Shown in pieces: positions 1 through 7,974 of a DNA stretch of 64,000 nucleotides; the first letter of the stretch is position 1; every line of letters starts with the position of its first letter. Location: contig CBDDIP010000002.1 in assembly GCA_965229005.1 (NCBI GenBank), positions 1,736,001 through 1,800,000 of the forward strand, written 5' to 3'. Source of the DNA: CBDDIP01 sp965229005. Its GTDB lineage: Bacteria; Actinomycetota; Acidimicrobiia; Acidimicrobiales; Ilumatobacteraceae. The notes under the pieces were generated by a model that was not told the DNA's origin, did no database searches, and saw only the letters and a list, made by a program, of their open reading frames with translations. The position numbers were made by a program, and so were the translations under genes.

Positions 1-1
1 G

Positions 2-682
2 AAGCGGTTCGGCGCGGTGAACGTCATCGACGAGCTGAGCTTCTCCCTCGAAGCGGGGGAGGCGCTCGGCATCGTCGGGCCGAACGGCGCCGGCAAGACC
101 ACCACCTTGAACCTGCTCGCCGGCGACCTCGCGCCGACGACCGGGACCGTGCTGTTCAACGGACGCGACGTGACGCGCGTGCGAGCCCACCGGCGCTGCC
201 GGCTCGGGCTCGGGCGCACGTCGCAGGTGCCGCGCCCGTTCGAAGGGCTGACGGTGTTCGAGAACGTGATGGTCGGGGCCGCGTTCGGCGGGTCGCGCAG
301 CGGTGCGATCGATGCCTCTGTCGAGGCGCTGACGCGCGCCGACTTGATGCACCGCGCCAACGTGCGCGCCGGTGCCCTGACACTGCTCGACCGCAAGCGC
401 CTGGAGCTGGCGCGCGCCTTGGCGACGCGCCCCGAGGTGCTGCTGCTGGACGAGATCGCCGGCGGGCTGACCGAGGCCGAGGTGCTGGAGCTGGTCGACA
501 CCGTGAAGGCGATCCACGCCGGCGGCACCTCGATCATCTGGATCGAGCACATCGTCCACGCCCTGCTGCGCGTCGTCGATCGCATGATGGCGATGGACTA
601 CGGGCGCAAGCTCGTCGAGGGCGACCCGCACGAGGTGATGGCCAGCGACGAGGTGCGCAGCGTCTACCTGGGGGCGTTGTGA
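2..682 (+). CDS. livG: Branched-chain amino acid-type ABC transporter ATP-binding protein (LivG-like), 5' end cut
   Basis: One of the two ATPases that power a LivFGHM-type importer at the inner face of the membrane. The reading frame is open from base 2, so the true start lies left of the window. A GTG at 17 is in frame but would remove the conserved N-terminal strand, so I treat the gene as partial. Visible are the Walker A motif (GPNGAGKTT), a degenerate signature region (DRKRLELARAL) typical of LivG rather than a canonical LSGGQ, Walker B (LLLDE) and the switch histidine (WIEHI). Its stop overlaps the GTG of the next gene by four bases, so livG and livF are translationally coupled. No substrate-binding protein of this system is in view; it may lie upstream. 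Substrate unknown; the catabolic genes downstream suggest an aromatic or organic acid. Confidence 0.9.
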   Translation, partial: KRFGAVNVIDELSFSLEAGEALGIVGPNGAGKTTTLNLLAGDLAPTTGTVLFNGRDVTRVRAHRRCRLGLGRTSQVPRPFEGLTVFENVMVGAAFGGSRSGAIDASVEALTRADLMHRANVRAGALTLLDRKRLELARALATRPEVLLLDEIAGGLTEAEVLELVDTVKAIHAGGTSIIWIEHIVHALLRVVDRMMAMDYGRKLVEGDPHEVMASDEVRSVYLGAL

Positions 683-1389
683 CGGACCTGCTCGAGATCG
701 ACGGGCTCACCGGCCACTACGGCGACTTCCAGGCGCTGTTCGGGATCTCGCTCTCGGTCGTCGAGGGCAACGCGGTCGCGGTGATCGGTGCCAACGGCGC
801 AGGCAAGAGCACGTTGCTGAAGTGCATCGCCGGCATCGTGCCGGTGAGCGGCGGCGACATCCGCTTCGACGGTCGCTCGCTGCGCGGCGTGGCGGCACAC
901 GATCGGGTCGCACTCGGCATCTCGTTGGTGCCGGAGGGCCGCCGCATCTTCCGCAGCCTGTCGGTGGACGAGAACCTGCAGATCGGTGCCCACCGGGGAC
1001 GGCCCGGGCCGTGGACGAAGGCGCGGGTGTACGAGACGTTCCCCTTGCTGCAGCGGTTGGCGTCGCGCTCGGCCGCCCGACTCAGTGGCGGCGAGCAGCA
1101 GGCGCTGGCGATCGGCCGATCGTTGATGAGCAACCCGCGTTTGCTGCTGCTCGACGAGGTCTCGCTCGGGCTCGCACCCGTGGTGGTCAAGCAGCTCTAC
1201 GCCGCCCTCCCGGCGATCCGCGAGCAGGGTGCCACCCTGCTGGTGGTCGAGCAGGACATCAACCAGGCGCTCGCCGCCGCCGACGTCGCCCACTGCCTCC
1301 TCGAAGGCCGCGTGTCGCTGTCGGGCCCGTGTGCCGAGCTCTCCCGCGACGACATCGCCGCGGCCTACTTCGGGACCGTGCCGTCATGA
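679..1389 (+). CDS. livF: Branched-chain amino acid-type ABC transporter ATP-binding protein (LivF-like)
   Basis: Second ATPase of the importer, 236 residues, the usual LivF length. It shows Walker A (GANGAGKST, around residue 38), the LivF-type LVPEGRRIF segment, a complete signature LSGGEQQ, Walker B (LLLLDEVSLGLAP) and a switch region VVEQD. The GTG start at 679 overlaps the livG stop as GTGA, which fixes the start. A 25-base gap with an AGGAG follows before livH. This protein would pair with the upstream ATPase as a heterodimer under the LivH/LivM membrane pair. Confidence 0.93.
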   Translation: MTDLLEIDGLTGHYGDFQALFGISLSVVEGNAVAVIGANGAGKSTLLKCIAGIVPVSGGDIRFDGRSLRGVAAHDRVALGISLVPEGRRIFRSLSVDENLQIGAHRGRPGPWTKARVYETFPLLQRLASRSAARLSGGEQQALAIGRSLMSNPRLLLLDEVSLGLAPVVVKQLYAALPAIREQGATLLVVEQDINQALAAADVAHCLLEGRVSLSGPCAELSRDDIAAAYFGTVPS

Positions 1390-1414
1390 TCCGAGTTGGC
1401 AGGAGAACAACGGC

Positions 1415-2281
1415 ATGAACTGGCTCAACGCGCTCATCTCCGGCGTGCTCATCGGCGGGCTCTACGCCATGTACGCGACCGGCCTGTCGGTCAGCTTCGG
1501 CGTCATGCGGCTGGTCAACCTGTCGCACGGCGACCTCGCCGTGACGGCTGCGTTCCTCGCCTCGACGCTCGTGCTGGCCACCGGCGGTTCGCCGTTCTGG
1601 ACGATCGTCGTGCTCATGCCCGCCGGCCTCGTGGTCGGTGCGGTGCTCCAGCGCGTGGTGTTCGACCGATTGGTCGGCGTCGAGCCGGCGTACCAGATCG
1701 TCGCCACGTTCGGCATGAGCGTCGTCATCCAGAACCTGCTGCTGCGCTACTACACGGCCGATCGCCGGGCGCTCGACATCGGATCGTTGAAGACCAGCTC
1801 GCTGAAGCTCGGTGACGTCAGCATCGGGTGGTTCCCGCTGCTGCGGTTCGCCGTTGCCGTGTTCGTGCTCGCCTCGCTGTCGCTGTTCATCGCCCGGACG
1901 CGCACCGGCCGAGCGTTCCGCGCGACGAGCGACGACCCGGAGGCGGCGCGCCTGATGGGGATCAACAACAAGGCGATCTACCGCATCGCCACCGGCATCG
2001 CGCTGGCCACGATCGCACTCGCCGGGGTGTTCAACGGCGCGCAGACCAACTTCGCCGCGTCAGACGGGCCGGGCTTGCTGATCTTCGCCTTCGAGGCCGT
2101 CATCATCGGCGGTCTCGGCTCGCTGTGGGGCACGCTGGCCGGCGGCGTCGTGCTCGGTCTGGCCCAGACGTTGGGCGCCGAGCAGTGGAGCGACTGGCCG
2201 TCGCAGCTGTTCGGGCACCTCGTCTTCCTGGCGGTGCTCGCCATTCGACCGTCGGGCCTGTTCGGAACGGCAGACGCATGA
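1415..2281 (+). CDS. livH: Branched-chain amino acid-type ABC transporter permease (LivH-like)
   Basis: Integral membrane permease of 288 residues. The frame is open further upstream, but ATG 1415 is preceded by AGGAG at 1401-1405, and the protein then starts with the family's typical short N-terminus and first helix (LNALISGVLIGGLYAMYATGLS). It contains the conserved LVNLSHGD segment, a cytoplasmic region resembling the ATPase-coupling loop (TRTGRAFRATSDDPEAARLMGI) and the GGLGSLWGTLAGG motif near the C-terminus. Its stop overlaps the next start as ATGA at 2278. About eight hydrophobic segments are visible. Confidence 0.92.
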   Translation: MNWLNALISGVLIGGLYAMYATGLSVSFGVMRLVNLSHGDLAVTAAFLASTLVLATGGSPFWTIVVLMPAGLVVGAVLQRVVFDRLVGVEPAYQIVATFGMSVVIQNLLLRYYTADRRALDIGSLKTSSLKLGDVSIGWFPLLRFAVAVFVLASLSLFIARTRTGRAFRATSDDPEAARLMGINNKAIYRIATGIALATIALAGVFNGAQTNFAASDGPGLLIFAFEAVIIGGLGSLWGTLAGGVVLGLAQTLGAEQWSDWPSQLFGHLVFLAVLAIRPSGLFGTADA

Positions 2282-3333
2282 CGACTCGCGTCCAACGTGC
2301 GACCACGTCGAGTCGCGTCGCCGCTGTCATCGGTGTCGTCCTCGTCGCCTGGATGGTGATGCTGGCCACCGGCGACACCGCCTCGACGCAGACCAAGGTG
2401 GTGGAGATCTGCGTCTACGTCGTCGTGGCAAGCATGTGGAACCTGCTCGCCGGCTACACCGGGCTGGTCTCCATCGGCCAGCAGGCGTTCATCGGGCTCG
2501 GTGCCTACGCCCTGATCGTCTTCGCCAACGGGTACGACCAGGACATCTACTTCTCGGTCCTGCCGGCGGGCATCGTCGCCGTCGTCGCCGCGGTGCCGAT
2601 CGCGCTGCTCGCGTTCCGGTTGCGCGGCGCCTACTTCGCCATCGGCATGTGGGTGATCAGCGAGGTCGTGCGCCTCCTCGTGAAGCAGTACAAGCGCGAT
2701 CCGATCAAGGGCGGCAGCGGCACCAGCCTGTCCGCACCGACCGATCTGTATCCGAAGGTCGAGCGCTTCCAGACGGTGGCGCTGCTGGCCGTCGGCCTCG
2801 CTGTCGTGACGATCGTCGTCGTCTACGTGATCCTGCGCTCCAACCTCGGCCTGGCGCTGCAGGCGGTGCGCGACAACGAGGGCGGGGCGCGTGGCCTCGG
2901 CGTGTCCGTGTACCGCGCCCGGTTCATCGTCTTCCTCGTCGCAGCGATGCTCACCGGCTTCGCCGGCGCGATCTGGTACCTGCTGAAGCTGCGCATCTCG
3001 CCCGACACCGCGTTCGGCGTCGGCGACTGGACCGCGCCGATCGTCGTCATGGTCGTGATCGGTGGGCTCGGCACGATCGAGGGGCCGATCATCGGCGCCG
3101 TCGGCTGGTACCTGCTCCGCGACTACATGACGGACAAGGACAGCCTGCTGCACCTCGACGACGTGTGGTACCTCGTCGCCACGGGCCTCATCGCTGTGGC
3201 GTTCGCGCTGTTCGTGCAGCGCGGCATCTGGGGCACGTTGCAGCGCCGCTTCCCGTCACTGCAGCTGTTCCCGGTGCGCCGCACGTTGATCGTCGACGAA
3301 CCGATCGCCGTCCGCGAAGGAGCTTCGAGATGA
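2278..3333 (+). CDS. livM: Branched-chain amino acid-type ABC transporter permease (LivM-like)
   Basis: Second membrane permease, 351 residues, partner of LivH. ATG 2278 overlaps the livH stop, so the open frame upstream of it is not real coding sequence. Typical LivM features are the first conserved block (NLLAGYTGLVSIGQQAFIGLGAYA), a coupling region with AVRDNEGGARGLGV, and the late GGLGTIEGPIIGA segment. A cytoplasmic C-terminal tail of about 35 residues follows the last helix. The stop overlaps the start of the thiolase gene (ATGA at 3330), which ties transport to metabolism in one operon. Confidence 0.92.
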   Translation: MTTRVQRATTSSRVAAVIGVVLVAWMVMLATGDTASTQTKVVEICVYVVVASMWNLLAGYTGLVSIGQQAFIGLGAYALIVFANGYDQDIYFSVLPAGIVAVVAAVPIALLAFRLRGAYFAIGMWVISEVVRLLVKQYKRDPIKGGSGTSLSAPTDLYPKVERFQTVALLAVGLAVVTIVVVYVILRSNLGLALQAVRDNEGGARGLGVSVYRARFIVFLVAAMLTGFAGAIWYLLKLRISPDTAFGVGDWTAPIVVMVVIGGLGTIEGPIIGAVGWYLLRDYMTDKDSLLHLDDVWYLVATGLIAVAFALFVQRGIWGTLQRRFPSLQLFPVRRTLIVDEPIAVREGASR

Positions 3334-4526
3334 CCGATCACGTGCAGGAGACCTTCCTCGTCGACGCGGTGCGCACGCCGATCGGACGCATCGGTGGTGC
3401 GCTCGCAGGCGTGCGGCCGGACGATCTGCTCGCGGGAGCGCTGCGCGCCCTCGTCGACCGCTCGCCGTCGCTCGACCCGGCGACGATCGACGAGCTCTAC
3501 GCCGGCGACGCCAACGGTGCCGGCGAGGACAACCGCAACGTGGGGCGGATGGCGTTGCTGCTCGCCGGACTGCCGGTCGGCATCCCGGCGGCCACCGTGA
3601 ACCGGCTCTGCGGCAGCGGGATGGAGGCGATCATCGACGGCTCTCGCGCCATCGCCGTCGGCGACGCCGACGTGGTCGTCGCCTGCGGGGTGGAGAGCAT
3701 GACCCGCGCCCCGTGGGTGGTGCTCAAGCCGGCCAAGCCGTACCCGACGTCGCACGAGCAGATGTGGAGCTCGGCGCTCGGTTGGCGGATGGTCAACCCG
3801 AACATGCCGGGGGAGTGGACGATCTCGCTCGGCGAGGGTGCAGAGGTGCTGGCCGACCGGTACGGCATCAGCCGCGACGAGCAGGACGCGTTCGCTGCCG
3901 GCTCGCACCAGCGCGCCGCCGCGGCGTGGACGGCGGGGTGGTTCGCCGCCGAGGTCTGCGTAGTAGCCGGCGCGACGCTCGAGCGCGACGAGTGCATCCG
4001 CCCCGACTCGACGAGCGAGTCGTTGGCTCGGTTGAAGCCGGTCTTCCGCGACGGTGGCACGGTGACGGCCGGCAACGCCTCGCCGATGAACGATGGCGCG
4101 GCGGCGGCGCTGCTGATGTCGGAGCGGGCGATCGAGCACAGCGGGCTCGCACCGATGGCGCGGGTGGCCGCACGGGCGACCGCCGGTGTCGAGCCGCACC
4201 TGTACGGCATCGGCCCGGTGGAGGCGGCGCGCGCTGCACTGCGGCGGGCCGGCATCGGCTGGACCGACCTCGCCGCGGTCGAGCTCAACGAGGCGTTCGC
4301 AGCGCAGTCGCTGGCGTGCCTGCGCGAGTGGCCCGACCTCGATCCATCGATCGTCAACCAGCAGGGCGGAGCGATCGCCATCGGTCATCCGCTCGGGTGC
4401 TCGGGCGTGCGCATCGTCACCACGTTGGCCCACCACCTGCAGCGCACGGGTGGGCGCTACGGCCTGGCGGCGATGTGCATCGGCGTCGGCCAGGGCATCG
4501 CCGTGGTGATCGAGAACCTCACATGA
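3330..4526 (+). CDS. Acetyl-CoA acyltransferase (thiolase), probably 3-oxoadipyl-CoA thiolase
   Basis: A 398-residue thiolase that should cleave a 3-oxoacyl-CoA to acetyl-CoA plus a shortened acyl-CoA. The nucleophile is Cys94 in NRLCGSGMEA. The C-terminal catalytic motifs are GHPLGCSG and the MCIGVGQG cysteine/glycine loop, and NEAFA is also present. The segment GAGEDNRNVGRMALLLAG and the following region resemble PcaF/PaaJ, thiolases that split 3-oxoadipyl-CoA to succinyl-CoA and acetyl-CoA. The ATG overlaps the livM stop. The intradiol ring-cleaving dioxygenase 27 bases downstream supports a role in the beta-ketoadipate pathway, but a general fatty-acid thiolase cannot be excluded. Confidence 0.85.
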   Translation: MTDHVQETFLVDAVRTPIGRIGGALAGVRPDDLLAGALRALVDRSPSLDPATIDELYAGDANGAGEDNRNVGRMALLLAGLPVGIPAATVNRLCGSGMEAIIDGSRAIAVGDADVVVACGVESMTRAPWVVLKPAKPYPTSHEQMWSSALGWRMVNPNMPGEWTISLGEGAEVLADRYGISRDEQDAFAAGSHQRAAAAWTAGWFAAEVCVVAGATLERDECIRPDSTSESLARLKPVFRDGGTVTAGNASPMNDGAAAALLMSERAIEHSGLAPMARVAARATAGVEPHLYGIGPVEAARAALRRAGIGWTDLAAVELNEAFAAQSLACLREWPDLDPSIVNQQGGAIAIGHPLGCSGVRIVTTLAHHLQRTGGRYGLAAMCIGVGQGIAVVIENLT

Positions 4527-4553
4527 ACCACCAGTCCCGAGAACGGATGTCGC

Positions 4554-5381
4554 ATGACCGCTACCGATGAGCTCCTCGCCGAGGTGCTGGCCCGCTACGC
4601 CGCATCACCGTCGCCGCGGCTGCGCGAGATCACCGAATCGGCGATCCGCCACCTGCACGCGTTCGCGCGCGAGGTGAACCTGCAGCGCGACGAGTGGTTC
4701 GCCGGCATCCAGTTCCTGACCGCGACCGGCCAGTGGTGCGACGACGTGCGCCAGGAGTACATCCTCCTCAGCGACTCGCTCGGCGTCAGCTCGCTCGTCG
4801 AGATGCTCACCCACGACGGCGCCGACGGCAGCACGGAGAACACGGTGCTCGGCCCGTTCTACGTGCCGGCGTCGCCGGATCGAGCCAACGGCGAGACGAT
4901 GCTGATCGACCCCGACGACGGCGAACGCGTGGTCGTGCGCGGCACCGTCACCGGCAACGACGGCACACCCATCGCCGGCGCCAAGCTCGACGCGTGGCAG
5001 AACGCGACGAACGGCTTCTACGCGTGCCAGCAACCGGGGGTGCAGGACGCGGAGAACCTGCGCGGCGTGTACCGCACGGACGCCGAGGGTCGCTACGAGA
5101 TCCGCACGATCCGCCCCGTCCCGTACCCGATCCCCGACGACGGTCCCGCCGGGCAGCTGCTGAAGGCGAACGGCCGCAACTGGTGGCGACCCGGCCACCT
5201 GCACCTGTGGGTCAGCGCGCCCGGCTGCAAGGACCTGATCACCCACGTCTTCGATCGGGAGAGCGAGCACCTCGGCGACGACGCCGTGTTCGGCGTGCGC
5301 GACAGCCTGATCCGCGAGTTCGCCCCCGACGACTCGGGCGAGCTGGCCACGACCTTCGACATCGTCCTCGACTCGCGCTGA
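4554..5381 (+). CDS. Intradiol ring-cleavage dioxygenase (hydroxyquinol/catechol 1,2-dioxygenase family)
   Basis: Non-haem Fe(III) dioxygenase of 275 residues, expected to open catechol or hydroxyquinol between the two hydroxyls to give a muconate or maleylacetate. The N-terminal helical dimerisation domain (about residues 1-90) is followed by the beta-sandwich catalytic domain. The expected ligands are visible: Tyr156 (NGFYAC), Tyr191 (PVPYPIPDDGP), His215 and His217 (PGHLHLW). The sequence pattern is closest to hydroxyquinol 1,2-dioxygenases. It lies 27 bases after the thiolase on the same strand and is probably the last gene of the transporter operon. The exact ring substrate is an inference. 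Confidence 0.88.
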   Translation: MTATDELLAEVLARYAASPSPRLREITESAIRHLHAFAREVNLQRDEWFAGIQFLTATGQWCDDVRQEYILLSDSLGVSSLVEMLTHDGADGSTENTVLGPFYVPASPDRANGETMLIDPDDGERVVVRGTVTGNDGTPIAGAKLDAWQNATNGFYACQQPGVQDAENLRGVYRTDAEGRYEIRTIRPVPYPIPDDGPAGQLLKANGRNWWRPGHLHLWVSAPGCKDLITHVFDRESEHLGDDAVFGVRDSLIREFAPDDSGELATTFDIVLDSR

Positions 5382-5395
5382 CGCGGTTTCCCGCC

Positions 5396-5977
5396 TCAGT
5401 CGTGGAGGTGCACTCGTTCGCCCTGCGGGCCGAGGAGGGCGATGGCCTCGACCGGGGTGTCGATGGCGCCGAACCAGTGGGGGAGGAGCGTGCTGAACTC
5501 CACCGCCTCGCCCGGCTCGATGATCAGGTCCTCCTCGCCGAGCAGCAGGCGCATCCGCCCGCTGAGCACGTACAGCCAGTCGTGGCCGTCGTGCGTGCGC
5601 AGGGCGCGCGGCGGCTTGTTGCGCTTGGCGCTGATGCGGAACTTGTAGGCGTGCAGACCGCCTGCGGGTCCGCGGTTCGTCAACGGCCACATCGTCAGAC
5701 CATCGACCGTGCGCGGCTTCGTGCGGATGCGCGGGTCGAACGTCGGCACGTCGCTGAGCAGGTCGTCGGTGCTGACGCCGAGCGCTCGCGCCAGCGCGGG
5801 GATGTGGTCGAGCGCGAGTCGCCGCTTGCCGGACTCGAGCCGGCTGAGCGTGGAGATGTCGATGTTCGCCCGCTCGCTGACGTGCTGCAGCGTGAGCCCC
5901 TGCTCGGTGCGCAGCTGCCGCAGCCGCCGCCGCACGCGTGCGTCGATCGAGTCGTCGGGAACCTCGTTTGCCTGCAT
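5396..5977 (-). CDS. XRE-family transcriptional regulator with C-terminal cupin domain
   Basis: A 193-residue DNA-binding regulator. An N-terminal helix-turn-helix (about residues 12-70; LRQLRTEQGLTLQHVSERANIDISTLSRLESGKR) is followed by a small beta-barrel cupin sensor domain (about 115-190; HDWLYVLSGRMRLLLG). This fold usually binds a small effector. I chose ATG 5977 rather than the longer frame because a longer protein would overlap the divergent gene. It is divergent from a flavoprotein gene at 6025, and an 18-bp palindrome overlaps its start codon. Autoregulation and control of the flavoprotein are therefore likely. The effector is unknown. Confidence 0.88.
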   Translation of the reverse strand: MQANEVPDDSIDARVRRRLRQLRTEQGLTLQHVSERANIDISTLSRLESGKRRLALDHIPALARALGVSTDDLLSDVPTFDPRIRTKPRTVDGLTMWPLTNRGPAGGLHAYKFRISAKRNKPPRALRTHDGHDWLYVLSGRMRLLLGEEDLIIEPGEAVEFSTLLPHWFGAIDTPVEAIALLGPQGERVHLHD

Positions 5978-5994
5978 GGCAAGTGATGTTGCCA
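5977..5994. promoter_or_regulatory. Palindromic operator candidate at the divergent promoter
   Basis: TGGCAA-N6-TTGCCA, a perfect 6-bp inverted repeat with an 18-bp total length, directly over the start codon and probable -10 of the XRE-cupin regulator and about 30 bp from the divergent flavoprotein start. Size and symmetry suit a dimeric HTH protein, most simply the adjacent regulator. Binding is inferred. Confidence 0.45.
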
Positions 5995-6024
5995 CGAACG
6001 CGACGCACTGGCACGATCGAGTCC

Positions 6025-6981
6025 ATGGACACCGCACACGATTCCGAATGGGACTGCATCATCGTCGGAGGAGGCGCCGCCGGGCTGAGCGCCGCGCTCG
6101 TGCTCGGACGTGCCCGCCAGCGAACGCTGCTCGTCGACGCGGGGCAGCAGAGCAACAACGTCGCGCACGGCATCGGCGGTCTGCTCGGTCACGACGGCCG
6201 TCCGCCTGCCGAGCTCTACGCCGCGGCTCGCGCCGAGATCGCCGCGTACCCGTCGGTCGAGCTCCGTCGAGGTGAGGCGATCGCTGCCGAACGCGACGGC
6301 GAACGATTCGTGTTCCAGGTCAGCAGCAGCGACGGGTCGGGCGGCAGCACCGAGGTGGCCCGCAGGGTGCTGCTGGCCGGGGGCATGGACTACCGCCCGC
6401 GGGCGGTGGCCGGCATCGAGCAGCGCTGGGGTCGCTCGGTGTTCCACTGCCCGTTCTGCCACGGCTGGGAGGTCCGCGATCAAGCGCTCGGCGTGCTGGA
6501 CCGTGGCGCCTCCGGCGTGCACCGGGCGATGCTGCTGCGCGTGTGGAGCGACGACGTGACCCTGCTGACCAACGGTCCGAGCGAGCTCGACGACGAGCAG
6601 GCGGCGCAGCTCCGTGTGGCCGGCGTCGTCATCGACGAGCGCGAGGTCGCCGAGCTCGTCGGGCCGGGTAGCGAGCTCACCGCGGTGCGCTTCACCGACT
6701 GGTCCGAGCGGCGCCTCGGCGGCCTGCTCGTGCCGGTCGTGCTGCACCAGCGATCGCAGATCGCGGAGCAGCTCGGTGTCGAGCTCGCCCCGGCGGGCAT
6801 GCTCGCCTTCGACGCGGTCGCTGTCGACCCGATGTACGCCACCTCGGTCCCCGGTGTGTTCGCCGCAGGTGACGCCACGGTGTCGATGCCGTCGGTCGCC
6901 AACGCGATCGCGGCCGGTTCGACTGCGGCGGCGATGGTGGTGCGCAGCATCGCCGAGCAGGCGATGCTCGTCGCCCACTGA
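6025..6981 (+). CDS. NAD(P)/FAD-dependent oxidoreductase, thioredoxin-reductase-like
   Basis: A 318-residue two-domain flavoprotein. It has an N-terminal FAD dinucleotide fold (VGGGAAGLSAALVLGRA, about residues 14-30), an NADPH-binding region, a redox-type CPFC motif (Cys142/Cys145) inside FHCPFCHGWE, and the C-terminal FAD-binding GVFAAGDATVSMPSVANAIAAGS. The family is thioredoxin-reductase-like, but many members do not reduce thioredoxin and the real substrate is unknown. ATG 6025 is supported by a CACGAT box seven bases upstream (leaderless style) and by the usual short N-terminus before the Rossmann motif. It is divergent from the XRE-cupin gene, which probably controls it. Confidence 0.87.
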   Translation: MDTAHDSEWDCIIVGGGAAGLSAALVLGRARQRTLLVDAGQQSNNVAHGIGGLLGHDGRPPAELYAAARAEIAAYPSVELRRGEAIAAERDGERFVFQVSSSDGSGGSTEVARRVLLAGGMDYRPRAVAGIEQRWGRSVFHCPFCHGWEVRDQALGVLDRGASGVHRAMLLRVWSDDVTLLTNGPSELDDEQAAQLRVAGVVIDEREVAELVGPGSELTAVRFTDWSERRLGGLLVPVVLHQRSQIAEQLGVELAPAGMLAFDAVAVDPMYATSVPGVFAAGDATVSMPSVANAIAAGSTAAAMVVRSIAEQAMLVAH

Positions 6982-6996
6982 ACGGGCGCGCCGGGC

Positions 6997-7974
6997 TCAG
7001 CTCGGCAGTGCGGCGACGCGCCGGTCGATCAGCGTCCGCCACTGCAGTGACGCGGTGACGGCAGCGGCCTCGTCGCTCGCCGTCGTCGCTGCATCGACCT
7101 CGGCGAGTGCGGGATCGGTCGACGTGCCGGCACCGAGCGCGTCGTCGAGCTCGCTCGCCGGAGCGGCCATCGCTCCGGACTCGGAGCCGAGCAGGTGCAG
7201 CAGCAGCACATCGTCGCTCGACCGTCCGGCCAACGAGCACAGCAGCGTGTGTGGATCGTCCGTCTCGCCGGGAAACGCGTCGGGTTGCTGCGCGGCGAAC
7301 GCTCCGCTCAACGCGCCGGCGATGTCGATCAGGTACGTGTTGTCGTCGAGCGCCACCCGCGCCGCGCCGGCACGGTCGCCGGCGGCGAGCAGGTCGACCT
7401 GTTCCATCATGTGCGTCACGTGGGTGCTCAGCAGCTCGGTGGCCACGTCGACCGGTACGGCACCACCGGTGGCGGTGGACAGCAGGCTGCCGGCGTCGTG
7501 GGCGTAGTCGTCGAGCGCTTGCTGTGCCGTCCGCTGGTCGCCCGTGTCGTGGCGGCGCACGGCGTCCGCGTAGTCGATCAGGAACTGCGTGTGCTGCGCC
7601 CACTGCTGGTAGAACGCGCGGGCACCGTCGGGTCCGTAGACGAGACCGATCGCGCCGGTGATGTCGTCGGTGTTCGCGGCCAACGCCTGCACCCACGCGT
7701 CACCGCCGGCGTCGCCGCGCTCGGCGGACTGCATCGCCTGGACGAGCGTGATGCCGTGCCAGCCGAACAGCCGCTCCACGGCCAGCCGCAGTTCGTTCGC
7801 CGGCATCACGTCGGTGCGCGTCGAGTCGGGCACGGCGATGTCCGCCGCCGGATCGTGGGTCAGGTCGTACACGCGAGGCACGGCGAGTGCGACCGTGTCG
7901 TCGGACCCACCGCACGCGCTGGTCGCGCACAGCGCAACCGTCAGGAGCGCGCCGATGTGTCGCCGCGGGCTCAT
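6997..7974 (-). CDS. Putative lipoprotein of unknown function, alpha-helical
   Basis: A 325-residue exported protein. A short N-terminal signal with lipobox (ALCATSACG) predicts acylation at the cysteine and display on the outer face of the membrane. The rest is rich in Ala, Asp and Leu and predicted helical. The segment AVERLFGWHGITLVQAM...NTDDITGAIGLVYG resembles a helical module seen in other uncharacterised secreted proteins, and a related block seems to recur later. I do not recognise an enzyme motif. The ATG at 7974 overlaps the stop of the GGDEF-EAL gene by four bases, so the two are co-transcribed and translationally coupled. Tryptophans and histidines cluster around residues 55-100. 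A role in sensing for the c-di-GMP enzyme is only an inference. Confidence 0.75.
   Translation of the reverse strand: MSPRRHIGALLTVALCATSACGGSDDTVALAVPRVYDLTHDPAADIAVPDSTRTDVMPANELRLAVERLFGWHGITLVQAMQSAERGDAGGDAWVQALAANTDDITGAIGLVYGPDGARAFYQQWAQHTQFLIDYADAVRRHDTGDQRTAQQALDDYAHDAGSLLSTATGGAVPVDVATELLSTHVTHMMEQVDLLAAGDRAGAARVALDDNTYLIDIAGALSGAFAAQQPDAFPGETDDPHTLLCSLAGRSSDDVLLLHLLGSESGAMAAPASELDDALGAGTSTDPALAEVDAATTASDEAAAVTASLQWRTLIDRRVAALPS

Noticed and set aside
1229..1414. N-terminal extension of LivH.
   Set aside because: These codons lie within livF in another frame; ATG 1415 with AGGAG upstream is the natural start.
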